Shown here one piece after another: positions 31,261 through 41,427 of a stretch of 64,000 bases of DNA. Origin of the DNA: Novosphingobium sp. NDB2Meth1 (lineage in GTDB: Bacteria; Pseudomonadota; Alphaproteobacteria; Sphingomonadales; Sphingomonadaceae); NCBI RefSeq assembly GCF_900117425.1, contig NZ_FPEH01000014.1:372001-436000 (forward strand), read 5' to 3'. The notes below the pieces were generated by a model. The model saw only the letters and a program-made list of their open reading frames with translations, searched no databases and was not told where the DNA came from. Both the position numbers and the translations under genes were made by a program. Within the stretch, counting starts at the first letter, position 1, and each line of letters starts with the position of its first letter.

Positions 31261-32466
31261 ATGCGGGTACTGCTGTTTCTTGCTTTGCTGGTGACAAGCT
31301 CTGCGGCCCATGCGGACTCCTGGGCACCTGCAGTGACGGAGGTCTATGAGGCTCCGGATCACTCGGCACGGTTGACCGTAGTGCCCCGCGCGTTGACCAG
31401 CACACTCGACTACTTTTCCGATAAGCTGGACGGCAAGGAACCAGCGGGAGCGCCGCCCGGCTCCGCGGCGGCGAGTGCCACGGCGAAGCTTGAAGTCCGC
31501 AGTCCCGCAGGCGGCTGGGTGACCAAATGGACAAAGTCGCTCGTCAATGAAGTGGCACTCGTCTACGTTGTCGTTGCGCCAGAGGGAAAGGCGTTTGCGA
31601 CATTCGACAACTGGTATTCAGTGGGCGTCGGTCCATCCGCGATCGTCGTTTACGACGGGAGCGGGGAGGCTACCAAGGCGTTCGCGCTCGACAGCATTTT
31701 TCCCGACTGGTTTGTAAGCGCGCTTTCGCGATCGGTCAGTTCGATCCAATGGCGTGGCCAGCCTCGTCTGTCCGGCGACGGCACAGAGGTATTGGTGCCA
31801 ATCGACTTACCAGAGCTCGAGCGCACGCCCGGGCAGAGCGGCCCGCAACTGGACCTTCGCATCCGACTTGCCGACGCCGCGATCGTCGGGCTTGACGATC
31901 CTGTCTGGCGCGATGCGCTCAGGAATGCAGCGAAGGTCGCGCATGAACAGTGCATCGCGGAACTGGCTGAAACAAAAGCGTGGAACGCCCCGATTTCGGC
32001 ACCCGTGCAATGGGATGAGGTGGCATGGCATCACTATCTCAATGAGATCGGCTTTCGCACAGTGCCGGGCGCTATGGGCGATGATGGGCCGGTTATCGGG
32101 ACGACGGTCCTGCGTCCCGGAAATGCGTCCGATTTTCGTGCGTCGCTGAAATGGCTTCGGGAGGCTGTCACCGAGCGGCCGTTTTCGCCGGGATATGATG
32201 TTCGGGTGATCGGATCGCCGGACATGCAGTCGCTCAGAGCGCGGATCGTCGAAATTGCTGCGCGCATAAAGCCCAAACGACTGGCGGGCGTCCGGTTCAT
32301 CGTTGTCGTGGACCCTGCAACCGGACAGGCGATTGAAACGGCGCTGTCGCGGACTGGTGCGACGGTAACCATCATGGATCCGAACCGTCAGCTTCCGCAA
32401 ATTGAGAGCCGGATGAACAAGACGACCGAAAGCGAACGCCCGACTTGCCGCGCTCCCATTGGCTGA
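31261..32466 (+). CDS. Secreted protein of unknown function
   Basis: A 401-residue protein with a signal peptide (residues 1-18, AHA cleavage). I recognise no family. A central stretch (DSIFPDWFVSALSRSVSSIQW, residues 143-163) resembles bacterial proteins of unknown function that begin with similar exported sequences. The C-terminal third has alternating hydrophobic strands (VRFIVVVDPATGQAIE). Base composition is less G+C-biased than the neighbouring catabolic genes. It is not in a clear operon, with about 100 bases before it. Confidence 0.55.
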   Translation: MRVLLFLALLVTSSAAHADSWAPAVTEVYEAPDHSARLTVVPRALTSTLDYFSDKLDGKEPAGAPPGSAAASATAKLEVRSPAGGWVTKWTKSLVNEVALVYVVVAPEGKAFATFDNWYSVGVGPSAIVVYDGSGEATKAFALDSIFPDWFVSALSRSVSSIQWRGQPRLSGDGTEVLVPIDLPELERTPGQSGPQLDLRIRLADAAIVGLDDPVWRDALRNAAKVAHEQCIAELAETKAWNAPISAPVQWDEVAWHHYLNEIGFRTVPGAMGDDGPVIGTTVLRPGNASDFRASLKWLREAVTERPFSPGYDVRVIGSPDMQSLRARIVEIAARIKPKRLAGVRFIVVVDPATGQAIETALSRTGATVTIMDPNRQLPQIESRMNKTTESERPTCRAPIG

Positions 32467-32472
32467 CTTTCC

Positions 32473-32874
32473 TCAATCCCCGAAGAAATTGAGTTCCAGC
32501 AGCACGTTGTTGGGATCGCTGACGAAAATCTGCCTGAGGCCGATGGAGTCCACGGTGTTGAGCTGGAAGGGCGTGCCGAGCGCTTCCACGCGGGTCATCA
32601 GTTCCGCGTAGCCCGAGCAATTCAGCGCCACGTGGTGCACCGCGCCGGTCAGCGCGCCGGGTTCGACATGGCGGTCGAAGGCGCGGGGGCAGTCGACCGA
32701 GTTGATGTGGACGATAGCCTTGCCGCCCGCGTCATACATCCACTGGGCGTTTTCGGGCGTCAGTGGCGGGGGCGCGTTGCGGCGTTCGAGGTTCAGCAGC
32801 GCCTTGTAGAACTCGGCGGTTTCATCGAGCTTGTCGGTGATCACGTTGACGTGATCGAGCCAGTTGACCTGCAT
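32473..32874 (-). CDS. VOC-family (glyoxalase/extradiol dioxygenase fold) protein
   Basis: A 133-residue vicinal-oxygen-chelate protein. Expected metal ligands are His8 (WLDHVNV), a His in the VHHVAL strand near residue 81 and Glu128 (LLELNFF). One VOC unit of this length usually works as a dimer; members include glyoxalases, isomerases, dioxygenases and resistance proteins. It lies alone between a hypothetical gene and a repeat-rich stretch. No substrate can be suggested beyond an aromatic or CoA-linked metabolite. Confidence 0.75.
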   Translation of the reverse strand: MQVNWLDHVNVITDKLDETAEFYKALLNLERRNAPPPLTPENAQWMYDAGGKAIVHINSVDCPRAFDRHVEPGALTGAVHHVALNCSGYAELMTRVEALGTPFQLNTVDSIGLRQIFVSDPNNVLLELNFFGD

Positions 32875-32935
32875 TGCGCGCTCCCTTGTCCATCGGGTCT
32901 GACGACCACACGTTCATCCGTCTTCCGTCGCCCCG

Positions 32936-33010
32936 TGCTCGACACGGGGCTTGGCTGTTCTTCCGGCGCAGCGCTCGAAAAAAGGAAGCCCAGGCCCGGA
33001 TCAAGTCCGG
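32936..33010. repeat. Intergenic palindromic repeats (family 3)
   Basis: Two units are seen: one around CCGTGCTCGACACGGGGC and one around GGCCCGGATCAAGTCCGGGCC. Related blocks occur at 37752-37833 and 51510-51528. The stretch 32875-33130 otherwise holds no gene I can support. Confidence 0.7.
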
Positions 33011-33130
33011 GCCGACGATACTGTCTAATGCATTTCCAATCCAACGCTCTCTCCCCTGAAGCGGAGAGAGCAAGGGGAGATTCGCAGCGCTGCCTGTAAC
33101 CGCAAGCCGCACGCGGCCGAATTTCACGGC

Positions 33131-33673
33131 ATGGCACTGCACCCCACCGCATTCATCGCCGGACCCAGCGGGCAATGGCGCGTCACCAGCATCCGCTCGT
33201 TTCGCGGCGAGAGCTTGCCGATGGCGCCCGCCTTGCGCATCAGCGAGGCTTCGCGCGCCGGGGAAAGCGATGGCTGGATGCTGCGCGGCACGGCGAGCAA
33301 CTTGCGCTACACCTCGCAGGAAGGCGTGAGCGAACTGCGCGCGGTGCAATCGGGGCTCGGCCGTCCGCAAGCGACTTGCGCTGCGCTGCTTCCGATCACC
33401 AAGTCTGCCGCGTGGTGGGCTTTGGCGCAGGACGAGCGCATGGGCGTGTTCCAGCGGGCCAAGCACCACGCCATCGGCCTGCCCTATGTGCGCCCGATCG
33501 CCCGCGCGCTCTATCATTCGCGCGATCTGGGCGAGCCGTTCGATTTCCTGACGTGGTTCGAATTCGCACCAGAGGATACGCCCGCGTTCGACCATCTGCT
33601 GGCCGAACTGCGGGCAAGTGAGGAATGGGGCTACGTCGAGCGCGAGGTGGACATTCGTCTCACCCGCGCCTGA
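33131..33673 (+). CDS. Chlorite-dismutase-family protein
   Basis: A 180-residue protein that resembles the haem-binding chlorite dismutase/HemQ family: AALLPITKSAAWWALAQDERMGVF (about residues 84-107), a His in YHSRDLGEPFDFLTWFEF near residue 128 in the position expected for a haem ligand, and a closing strand with EWGYVEREVDIRL. It is shorter than HemQ (about 230-250 residues), and the chlorite-dismutase active-site Arg is not obvious. Members of this group are often annotated without known activity. It is convergent with purU. Confidence 0.6.
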   Translation: MALHPTAFIAGPSGQWRVTSIRSFRGESLPMAPALRISEASRAGESDGWMLRGTASNLRYTSQEGVSELRAVQSGLGRPQATCAALLPITKSAAWWALAQDERMGVFQRAKHHAIGLPYVRPIARALYHSRDLGEPFDFLTWFEFAPEDTPAFDHLLAELRASEEWGYVEREVDIRLTRA

Positions 33674-33682
33674 CGCGAAAGA

Positions 33683-34537
33683 TCAGCTGCGGAACACCAC
33701 CGTCTTGTTGCCGTTGAGCAGCGCGCGGTCCTCGAGGTGGAGGCGCACCGCTTCCGCCAGCACGCGGCGTTCGACATCGCGGCCCTTGCGGACGAGGTCG
33801 TCGGGCGTGTCGGCGTGGGTGACGGTCGTCACGTCCTGGTGGATGATCGGGCCTTCGTCGAGGTCGGTCGTCACGTAGTGGCCGGTCGCGCCGATCATCT
33901 TCACGCCGCGCGCGTGGGCCTGGTGATAGGGCTTGGCGCCCTTGAAGCTCGGCAGGAACGAGTGGTGGATGTTGATGCAGCGGCCGTTGAGGAACGAGGC
34001 CATGTCGTCCGAGAGGATCTGCATGTAGCGCGCGAGGACGACGAGCTCGGCGCCGGTCTCGTTCACGATCGCCTTCACCTGCGCTTCCTGCTGGGGCTTG
34101 GTGTCCTTGGTGATCGGCAGGTGGTGATAGGGCACATCGCCGAGCAGCGTGATGTTGAGCGCTTCCTTGGGGTGGTTGCCGATGATCGCGACGACTTCCA
34201 TCGGCAGCTCGCCGATGCGGGTACGGTAGAGCAGATCGCCGAGGCAGTGATCGAACTTGCTGACCATGAGCACGGTGCGGCGCTTCTTCGAGGCATCGCG
34301 CATCTTCCATTCCATGCCGAACTGTTCGGCCACCGGCGTGAAGGCGCTGCGCAGCGTGGTCTCGTCGCCCGAGCCGGGATCGAGCACGACGCGCATGAAG
34401 AACTGGCCGCTTTCGGTATCGTCGAACTGCTGTGCCTCGAGGATGTTGGCGCCGGCCTCATACAGGTTGCCGGTAACCCGGGCGACGATTCCGGGCTTGT
34501 CCTCGCACGAAAGCGTCAGGATCACAGGTGCAGTCAT
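33683..34537 (-). CDS. purU: Formyltetrahydrofolate deformylase
   Basis: A 284-residue PurU: N-terminal ACT domain (residues 1-80) and a formyltransferase-like hydrolase domain containing NIHHSFLPSFKG (about 211-222), GATGHYVT and the catalytic Asp in DLDEGPIIHQD. It hydrolyses 10-formyl-tetrahydrofolate to formate and tetrahydrofolate. It is divergent from the LigM-like O-demethylase gene with motif A between them, an arrangement that makes sense because demethylation consumes tetrahydrofolate and PurU returns it. Length matches the family. Confidence 0.95.
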   Translation of the reverse strand: MTAPVILTLSCEDKPGIVARVTGNLYEAGANILEAQQFDDTESGQFFMRVVLDPGSGDETTLRSAFTPVAEQFGMEWKMRDASKKRRTVLMVSKFDHCLGDLLYRTRIGELPMEVVAIIGNHPKEALNITLLGDVPYHHLPITKDTKPQQEAQVKAIVNETGAELVVLARYMQILSDDMASFLNGRCINIHHSFLPSFKGAKPYHQAHARGVKMIGATGHYVTTDLDEGPIIHQDVTTVTHADTPDDLVRKGRDVERRVLAEAVRLHLEDRALLNGNKTVVFRS

Positions 34538-34579
34538 TCAAATCTCTCCCGTCCATTGGTGGGCAGCGCGCCCCCATAG

Positions 34580-36112
<1,533 letters not shown>

Positions 36113-36120
36113 GGCAAGAG

Positions 36121-36159
36121 GCCCCTCCTTCCCGCCAAGAAGGAAGGAGGGGCGCCTTT
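36121..36159 (+). terminator. Hairpin between ligM and metF
   Basis: A perfect 12-bp stem (GCCCCTCCTTCC with GGAAGGAGGGGC, 9-base loop) is followed by GCCTTT. The T tract is short, so it may be an attenuating or mRNA-stabilising hairpin that lowers metF expression relative to ligM instead of a full stop. Confidence 0.6.
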
Positions 36160-36174
36160 GAAGGGGAGCCTGCC

Positions 36175-37056
36175 ATGGCAGCTGCATTGATTCATCCCAA
36201 CTGGGATAAGCCGCCGCTCGGGATCACCGACGGTTTCAGCCTCGAAATGACCGCGAAGGACGAAGCCTCACTGCGCGAGGCCGCGCCGCTGATTCCGGTC
36301 GATACACCGATTGCCGTCACGTTCCTGCCAGGCGAGGATGTGGCCGCGCGGGTCAAGGCGACGGTAGCCGTGCGGGAGCTGGGCTTCGAGCCGATGCCGC
36401 ATTTCTCGGCGCGCCGGATCACCTCGGAGGATGATTTCGAGGGCTATCTCAAGGCCGTGGTCGAGCAGGCAGGCGTTTCCCGTGCGTTCATCGTCGCAGG
36501 CGATCCGCCCGAGCCGGTGGGGCCCTATTTCGATACCTCGACCCTGATCGCGACGGGTGCGTTCGAGCGCAGCGGGATCAAGGCCATCGGCATTGGCGGG
36601 CATCCCGAAGGCCACCCCAACATGAGCGAGCAGCAGTGCTGGGACGTGCTGGTGAAGAAGGTGCGCGAGATCGAGGCGCGCGGCATGGCGCCCTTGATCG
36701 TGACGCAGTTCGGGTTCGATCCCGATGCGTTTCTGGCGTGGCTGCTGAAGCTGCGCGCGCTGGGCATCGATGCGCCGGTGCGGATCGGTGTGCCCGGGCC
36801 TGCGGGGATCAAGCGATTGCTGGCGTTCGCCGCGCGCTGCGGGGTGGGGGCTTCTACGGCTGTGCTGCGCAAGTACGGGATTTCGGTGACGAACCTGCTC
36901 GGCAGCGCCGGGCCGGACAAGTTGGTCGATGCCTTCGCCAAGGGCCTCGGGCCGCAGCATGGCCGCGTGCGCCTGCACTTCTATCCCTTCGGCGGGATGG
37001 TGAAGACACTGGAGTGGATCCACAGCTACAACGCGAAGCATGGGATTGCAGGATGA
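36175..37056 (+). CDS. metF: Methylenetetrahydrofolate reductase
   Basis: A 293-residue MetF-family flavoprotein with the TIM-barrel layout: FSLEMTAKDEASL near the start, PHFSARRI (76-83), the FAD-region stretch IVAGDPPEPVGPY (106-118), GIGGHPEGHPN and IVTQFGFDPDAF. In demethylating sphingomonads this enzyme runs in the oxidative direction, turning 5-methyl-tetrahydrofolate from LigM back into methylene-tetrahydrofolate. It lacks some usual MetF features and is most like the catabolic version found beside ligM. The alpha/beta hydrolase start overlaps its stop. Confidence 0.88.
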   Translation: MAAALIHPNWDKPPLGITDGFSLEMTAKDEASLREAAPLIPVDTPIAVTFLPGEDVAARVKATVAVRELGFEPMPHFSARRITSEDDFEGYLKAVVEQAGVSRAFIVAGDPPEPVGPYFDTSTLIATGAFERSGIKAIGIGGHPEGHPNMSEQQCWDVLVKKVREIEARGMAPLIVTQFGFDPDAFLAWLLKLRALGIDAPVRIGVPGPAGIKRLLAFAARCGVGASTAVLRKYGISVTNLLGSAGPDKLVDAFAKGLGPQHGRVRLHFYPFGGMVKTLEWIHSYNAKHGIAG

Positions 37057-37721
37057 CCGACTACGTTCTCGTTCACGGCGCGTGGGGCGGCAGCTTCGGC
37101 TATGACCGCGTGGCGGGCGAACTGCGCGCTGCCGGGCACCGCGTGGTGCTGGCGCAGCTGACCGGCCTCGGCACGCGCAAGGGCGAGTTTCATCCCGGCA
37201 TCACGCTGACCACGCATATCGACGACGTCTGCAACCAGATCGCTTCGGCCGGTTTCGACAAGTTTGTCCTCGTCGGCCATTCCTACGGCGGCATGATCAT
37301 GACGGGCGTGGCAACGCGGCTGGGCGGAAGGATCAAGGCACTGGTCTATCTCGATGCGTTTCTGCCGCAGGACGGCCAGTCGCTGTGGGACCTCACCGGC
37401 GATTTCGAGCACAACCACTACATTGGCAGCCAGAAGTTCACGCCGGGCGCGGTGGCGCCGTTGCCGGGGCTCGAAAGCCCGGTGCTGACGCGGCACCCGC
37501 TGCTGACCCTGCTCGAAGCGGTGAAGTTCACCGGCGAGGAAGCCAAGGTGGGCCGGCGGATTTATGTGTTTGCCAATGCGTGGGAACCGACGCCGTTCCG
37601 CAAGTTCGTGAAGCGCGTGACAAGCGAGCCGGGCTGGGAATATCACGAGGCCAAGGCGAGCCATAACGTGATGGGCGATCAGCCCGAGCAAACGCTGCAG
37701 ATCCTGCTGGGCTGCGCCTGA
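37053..37721 (+). CDS. Alpha/beta hydrolase, esterase-like
   Basis: A 222-residue alpha/beta hydrolase with HGAWGGSFGYD (residues 8-18), nucleophile Ser in VGHSYGGM near residue 75 and His in KASHNVMGDQP near residue 206. It belongs to the same methylesterase-like subfamily as 29504-30244. Its ATG overlaps the metF stop (ATGA). A link to one-carbon metabolism is not obvious; hydrolysis of an aromatic methyl ester, which would also release methanol, is one idea. Confidence 0.8.
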   Translation: MTDYVLVHGAWGGSFGYDRVAGELRAAGHRVVLAQLTGLGTRKGEFHPGITLTTHIDDVCNQIASAGFDKFVLVGHSYGGMIMTGVATRLGGRIKALVYLDAFLPQDGQSLWDLTGDFEHNHYIGSQKFTPGAVAPLPGLESPVLTRHPLLTLLEAVKFTGEEAKVGRRIYVFANAWEPTPFRKFVKRVTSEPGWEYHEAKASHNVMGDQPEQTLQILLGCA

Positions 37722-37751
37722 GCCGCGGGCCATCCGATGAACCCGTCGGCC

Positions 37752-37833
37752 CGTGCTTGACACGGGCCTTGGCTTTTCTTTCGTGCGCCGCGCTACAAGA
37801 ACAGCCCAACCCCGTGTCAAGCACGGGGTGACG
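37752..37833. repeat. Intergenic palindrome (family 3)
   Basis: CCGTGCTTGACACGGGCC on the left and CCCCGTGTCAAGCACGGGG on the right form an inverted repeat about 80 bp long between two convergent genes. Similar units occur at 32936 and 51510. Confidence 0.7.
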
Positions 37834-37848
37834 GGCGGAGGTGGAGGG

Positions 37849-38769
37849 CTAGAACTTCGCTTCCCGCGACTTGCGCCGCGCCTCGGCAAAGGCATCGCGG
37901 CGGAACTTCTCGAAGGCGACACGCTGGTCGTGGCCGGGGTCCTTCGGGTAGTCCTGATATTCGGCAATGATCTCGTCGAAAATCTCGCGCAGCTCTTCCT
38001 TGTGGTCGGGGTGGCTGAAGATGTGGAGGCGGTTGGCCTTCATCGCCTCGATCACGCGCGCGCCGATCACGTCGGGCTCCATGCCGAATTCGTGGATGCC
38101 CGCAAGGCGCTCGACCGCTTCGGCATTGACCGGCTTCATCGCGCCCTTCAGCTCGTCCGGGCGGATATCGTCGCTGGCATAGATGTAGCTCTTCACGAGG
38201 CCCGGGCAGAGCACCGAGACGCCGATCTCGTACTGCAGCAGCGAATAATGCAGCGACTCCGAAAGGCCGCGCACGGCGAACTTGGTGGTGTTGTAGATGC
38301 CCGGCGTACCGGCGGCGAGGAACGCGGCCATCGAAGCGGTGTTGACCACGTGGCCGCCCTTCTGCTCGCCTGCCTTCACCCGCGCGACCATGCGGGGGAC
38401 GAAGGTCATCACGCCGTTGATCACGCCGTGTAGATTGACCCCCATCAGCCAGTCCCAATCGTCGTAGGAGCTTTCCTCGATCGGCTGGAACAGGTTCACG
38501 CCTGCATTGTTGCACAGGATCGAGACGGGGCCGAACCGGGCCTCCACCTCGTCCGCCGCCGCCTTGAATCCGTCTCGGCTGGCAACATCGAGCTGGACGC
38601 CCATGACCTCGCGGTTGTCGAGGCTGGCGAGGGCCTTGTCGATCGAGTCCTGGCGTATATCGGCGATGGCAACCCTGCAGCCTTCGTTGAGCAGCTGCCG
38701 GACGAGCCCGATGCCGACGCCATTGGCGCCGCCGGTGACGAAGGCGGTGCGGCCTGCGAAGTCCTTCAT
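37849..38769 (-). CDS. Short-chain dehydrogenase, LigD/LigL-type Calpha-dehydrogenase family
   Basis: A 306-residue SDR with GGANGVG (residues 13-19), NNAGVN, a Ser in TASMAAF and catalytic YNTTK. Its length and stretches such as MKDFAGRTAFVTGGA, YDDWDWLMGVNLHGVINGVMTFVPRM and the extended C-terminus match the LigD/LigL/LigN family, which oxidises the alpha-hydroxyl of beta-aryl ether dimers before LigF-type cleavage. Many family members act on other alcohols, so the assignment is to the family. It lies downstream of its paralogue at 38886-39806, separated by a palindrome. Confidence 0.78.
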   Translation of the reverse strand: MKDFAGRTAFVTGGANGVGIGLVRQLLNEGCRVAIADIRQDSIDKALASLDNREVMGVQLDVASRDGFKAAADEVEARFGPVSILCNNAGVNLFQPIEESSYDDWDWLMGVNLHGVINGVMTFVPRMVARVKAGEQKGGHVVNTASMAAFLAAGTPGIYNTTKFAVRGLSESLHYSLLQYEIGVSVLCPGLVKSYIYASDDIRPDELKGAMKPVNAEAVERLAGIHEFGMEPDVIGARVIEAMKANRLHIFSHPDHKEELREIFDEIIAEYQDYPKDPGHDQRVAFEKFRRDAFAEARRKSREAKF

Positions 38770-38772
38770 AAA

Positions 38773-38878
38773 ATCTCCCCTCCCGCTTGCGGGAGGGGCC
38801 GGGGGTGGGCCTCTCCCTGAGATGTGGTTCTGTGGGGCTTGCCCACCCCTAACCCCTCCCGCAGGCGGGAGGGGGACT
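38773..38878. repeat. Intergenic palindrome (family 4)
   Basis: CCCCTCCCGCTTGCGGGAGG near the left end and CCCCTCCCGCAGGCGGGAGG near the right end are each self-complementary, and the outer parts also pair across the element (GGGGTGGGC with GCCCACCCC). It fills nearly the whole gap between the two SDR genes. A partial relative with CCCGCTTGCGGGAGGG occurs at 60243-60259. Confidence 0.75.
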
Positions 38879-38885
38879 GGTAGCG

Positions 38886-39806
38886 TTAGCCTGCGCGTGC
38901 AGCCTTCAGCGCCGCCTGCCGCGCAATCTCGGCAGTGATCGCCGGGTTGCGGAACAGCATCGCGAAAGTCTGCTTGTAGTCGGGGTTCTCGGGGAGGTGC
39001 GTCTGCACCGCCGCCGTGGTCGCCTCACCGCGCTCGCGCACGCCGGTGAGGAATTCGCTGTGGGTGAGTATGTAGAGTTCGTCGTTCAGGATGCCCTGGA
39101 GCACGCGCTCGCCGACCTCTTCCTTGGTCTGGTAGAGGTGCATGAAGTTGCCGCCCGAAGCGCGGCGCTTGTCCGCCTCGGCGTAGCCGGTGTCCGCCAG
39201 ATCGGCGGGGCGGGTCTTGCCGGCCTCGGCTATGTTCGATTGCACCGCGCCGGGGCAGAACGCCGAGCAGATCACCCCGCGCGCCTCAAGTTCGGGGCGC
39301 ATGCATTCCATCATCGCGGTGACCGCCGCCTTGCCGCACGAATAGATCGTCGTGCCGCCCACCGGCACCAGCGCCGACATCGAGGCGGTGTTGACGACAT
39401 GGCCGCCTTCGCCATGCGCGAGGATGCGCGGCAGCACGGTCACGATGCCGTTGATCGTGCCGCCGACGTTCACGCCCATGACCCAGTCCCAGTCGGCGAA
39501 CGTCGCCAGCTCGGTCGGGCCGACGACGGCGACGCCGGCATTGTTGCACAGGATATGGATCTTGCCGAACTTCGCTTCGGCCGCATCGGCGGCGGCGGCA
39601 AAGGCGGCGCGGTCGGTCACGTCAAGCTTGAGGGGGAGAACCTTGTCACCACCCGCCAGTTCAGCCTCGGCAGCGGCGAGATGGTCGTCGCGGATATCGG
39701 CGATCGCCACGTTCATCCCCGCGCCGAGCAGCGCCCTGGCAATGCCGAGGCCGATGCCGCTGGCACCGCCGGTGATGAACGCGGTCTTGCCGGGGAGGTT
39801 CTGCAT
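38886..39806 (-). CDS. Short-chain dehydrogenase, LigD/LigL-type Calpha-dehydrogenase family
   Basis: A 306-residue paralogue of the previous SDR: GGASGIG (13-19), NNAGVA, Ser in TASMSAL, and catalytic Tyr/Lys in YSCGK. It keeps the long C-terminus and the FADWDWVMGVNVGGTINGIV stretch of this family. LigD, LigL and LigN in Sphingobium differ in the stereoisomer of the dimer they oxidise, so two copies here may likewise divide enantiomers (inference). It is divergent from the transporter gene at 39961, with motif A in the gap and an additional CTTGTTAG half-site nearer this gene. Confidence 0.78.
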   Translation of the reverse strand: MQNLPGKTAFITGGASGIGLGIARALLGAGMNVAIADIRDDHLAAAEAELAGGDKVLPLKLDVTDRAAFAAAADAAEAKFGKIHILCNNAGVAVVGPTELATFADWDWVMGVNVGGTINGIVTVLPRILAHGEGGHVVNTASMSALVPVGGTTIYSCGKAAVTAMMECMRPELEARGVICSAFCPGAVQSNIAEAGKTRPADLADTGYAEADKRRASGGNFMHLYQTKEEVGERVLQGILNDELYILTHSEFLTGVRERGEATTAAVQTHLPENPDYKQTFAMLFRNPAITAEIARQAALKAARAG

Positions 39807-39882
39807 GATCGCTCTCCTGCGGTGGAGCCTTTTGCGATTCCACCACTTGTTAGATTGGCATTTGTATTCACCACGTCGAGAT

Positions 39883-39901
39883 TGTATGCAAGACTAACAA
39901 T
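39883..39901. promoter_or_regulatory. Motif A operator candidate (transporter / SDR)
   Basis: TTGTATG-CAAGA-CTAACAA. The right arm continues into CTAACAATTGTT, so this one site also contains a motif B-like core overlapping motif A. It is in the divergent region between genes starting at 39806 (minus) and 39961 (plus). Confidence 0.65.
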
Positions 39902-39960
39902 TGTTCGAGACGAAAAAGGCCCGGCGAATCCAACGCTGGGGCCGCCGGACGAGAGGAGAG

Positions 39961-41373
39961 ATGATGGCGGGTCCCACTCTGATGGCGGAGCCGGGCGAGG
40001 CTTTGACGGTCGAAACCGGCGCGCCGGCGACGCGCGAATGGCCTGCCGCCGGATCGGCCTACTGGGCGCTGCTGGTGATTGTTCTCGCAACCTTCATCAC
40101 CTTCTTCGATGCGGTGACGTTCGGCATGCTGGCCGAGCGGATCAAGCACGATTTCGGCCTCACCGATTCGCAGCTGGGTTTCCTTGCCGGGCCGGCGAGC
40201 ATAGTCTGCTACCTCTTCGTCGGCATTCCGCTGGCGCGCCTCGCCGACATCTACCCGCGCAAATATGTGCTGGCGGGCGGCGCGGCGGCGGTGGGGCTGG
40301 TGATCTCGCTCGGGGGCCTTGCACAGACGTTTACGCAGTTCGTGGGCAGCCGGGTGTTTCTGGCAGCGGGCGGCTCGGCCCACGCGCCATCCTCCTACTC
40401 GCTGCTTGCCGATGCCTTTCCGCCGAAGAAGCTGACGCGCGCCTTTGCGCTGCTGCAGTTCGGTTTCATCGGCGGGACGGTGCTGGGGCCGCTGATCGGC
40501 GGCAAGCTGGTGGTGATGAGCGCAACCTGGGCGCCGACAGTGATCGGTCCTCTGACGATCCGGGGCTGGCAATGGATCCTGATCGTGATGGGGCTGCCGG
40601 CGGTGCTGATCGGGCTCTTGTTCCTCACGGTTAAGGAGCCGTCGCGCATGGCCCCTGCCGTTGATGCGCCCAAGGTTCCAGCGGATGCCGGGTTCGGGCG
40701 GCGGGTGCTGACCTTCATGGGCCTCGATGCGCTGAAGGCGATCAATGCCAAGCCGCGCGTCTACTATCCGCTGTTCGGCGCGCTGGCGCTGAGCGCGGTG
40801 GAGGTTTTCGGCCTGCAGTTCTGGCGCGTGCCGTTCATGGTCCGCACCTTCGGCTGGGACGAGGCGCAGATCGGCGCCGCGCTGAGCGTGACGGTGCTGA
40901 TCGGCTCGCTTTCCGGCCTCCTGCTGGGCAGTGTGATGGTGGAATGGCTGGCGAAGCGCCACAAGGACGCCAATGTCCGCGCCGCCGCGATCTGCGCCTG
41001 CGGGGTGATGGTCTCCACCATTGCCGCGATCCTGATGCCGACGCCGTGGGCTTCGCTGATCCTGTTCGGCATTTCCGGCATGTTCGGCATGGCAGGCGCG
41101 GTGCCGCAGAACGCCGCCGTCCAGCGCGTCGCCCCCAACGAGATGCGCGGACAGGTGACGGCGTTCTACCTGTTCATGTTCACCTTCTTCGGCGCGATGG
41201 GCAGCTTTGTCGTCGGGCGCGTGCAGGACGTTGTCGTAGGTGATCCCACGCAGCTGTGGAAGGCGCTGCTGATCACTGCCGGCACGCTGCTGCCGCTCGC
41301 GACCTTCCTGATGATCCGCGCGATCCGGCCCTACCGCGAGGAAGTGGAACGGTTGGAAGCCGAAGGGCGTTGA
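39961..41373 (+). CDS. MFS transporter
   Basis: A 470-residue major facilitator with about twelve membrane segments and the motif ARLADIYPRKY (loop 2-3) near residue 97. It resembles the sphingomonad transporters near aromatic genes whose first helix reads FITFFDAVTFGML. Two adjacent ATG codons at 39961 and 39964 follow GAGAGGAGAG; the second has better spacing, a one-residue difference. It probably imports an aromatic acid or alcohol, or exports one. The upstream motif A site links it to the candidate regulon. Confidence 0.8.
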   Translation: MMAGPTLMAEPGEALTVETGAPATREWPAAGSAYWALLVIVLATFITFFDAVTFGMLAERIKHDFGLTDSQLGFLAGPASIVCYLFVGIPLARLADIYPRKYVLAGGAAAVGLVISLGGLAQTFTQFVGSRVFLAAGGSAHAPSSYSLLADAFPPKKLTRAFALLQFGFIGGTVLGPLIGGKLVVMSATWAPTVIGPLTIRGWQWILIVMGLPAVLIGLLFLTVKEPSRMAPAVDAPKVPADAGFGRRVLTFMGLDALKAINAKPRVYYPLFGALALSAVEVFGLQFWRVPFMVRTFGWDEAQIGAALSVTVLIGSLSGLLLGSVMVEWLAKRHKDANVRAAAICACGVMVSTIAAILMPTPWASLILFGISGMFGMAGAVPQNAAVQRVAPNEMRGQVTAFYLFMFTFFGAMGSFVVGRVQDVVVGDPTQLWKALLITAGTLLPLATFLMIRAIRPYREEVERLEAEGR

Positions 41374-41394
41374 CACGCCGTCGCTCCATCGTGA

Positions 41395-41413
41395 TTGTTA
41401 GGTATACGAACTA
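41395..41413. promoter_or_regulatory. Motif A operator candidate (NTF2-like gene)
   Basis: TTGTTAG-GTATA-CGAACTA: the left arm is a perfect half-site, the right arm is degenerate. It ends only 14 bases before the ATG at 41428 and overlaps the region just before the ribosome-binding site. Confidence 0.5.
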
Positions 41414-41427
41414 ATTGGGAGAGTCCG

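Noticed and set aside
32875..33130. Repeat-rich gap checked for CRISPR repeats or a small RNA
   Set aside because: Units are palindromic pairs, not regularly spaced direct repeats, and no cas gene exists in the window; no RNA family was recognised.
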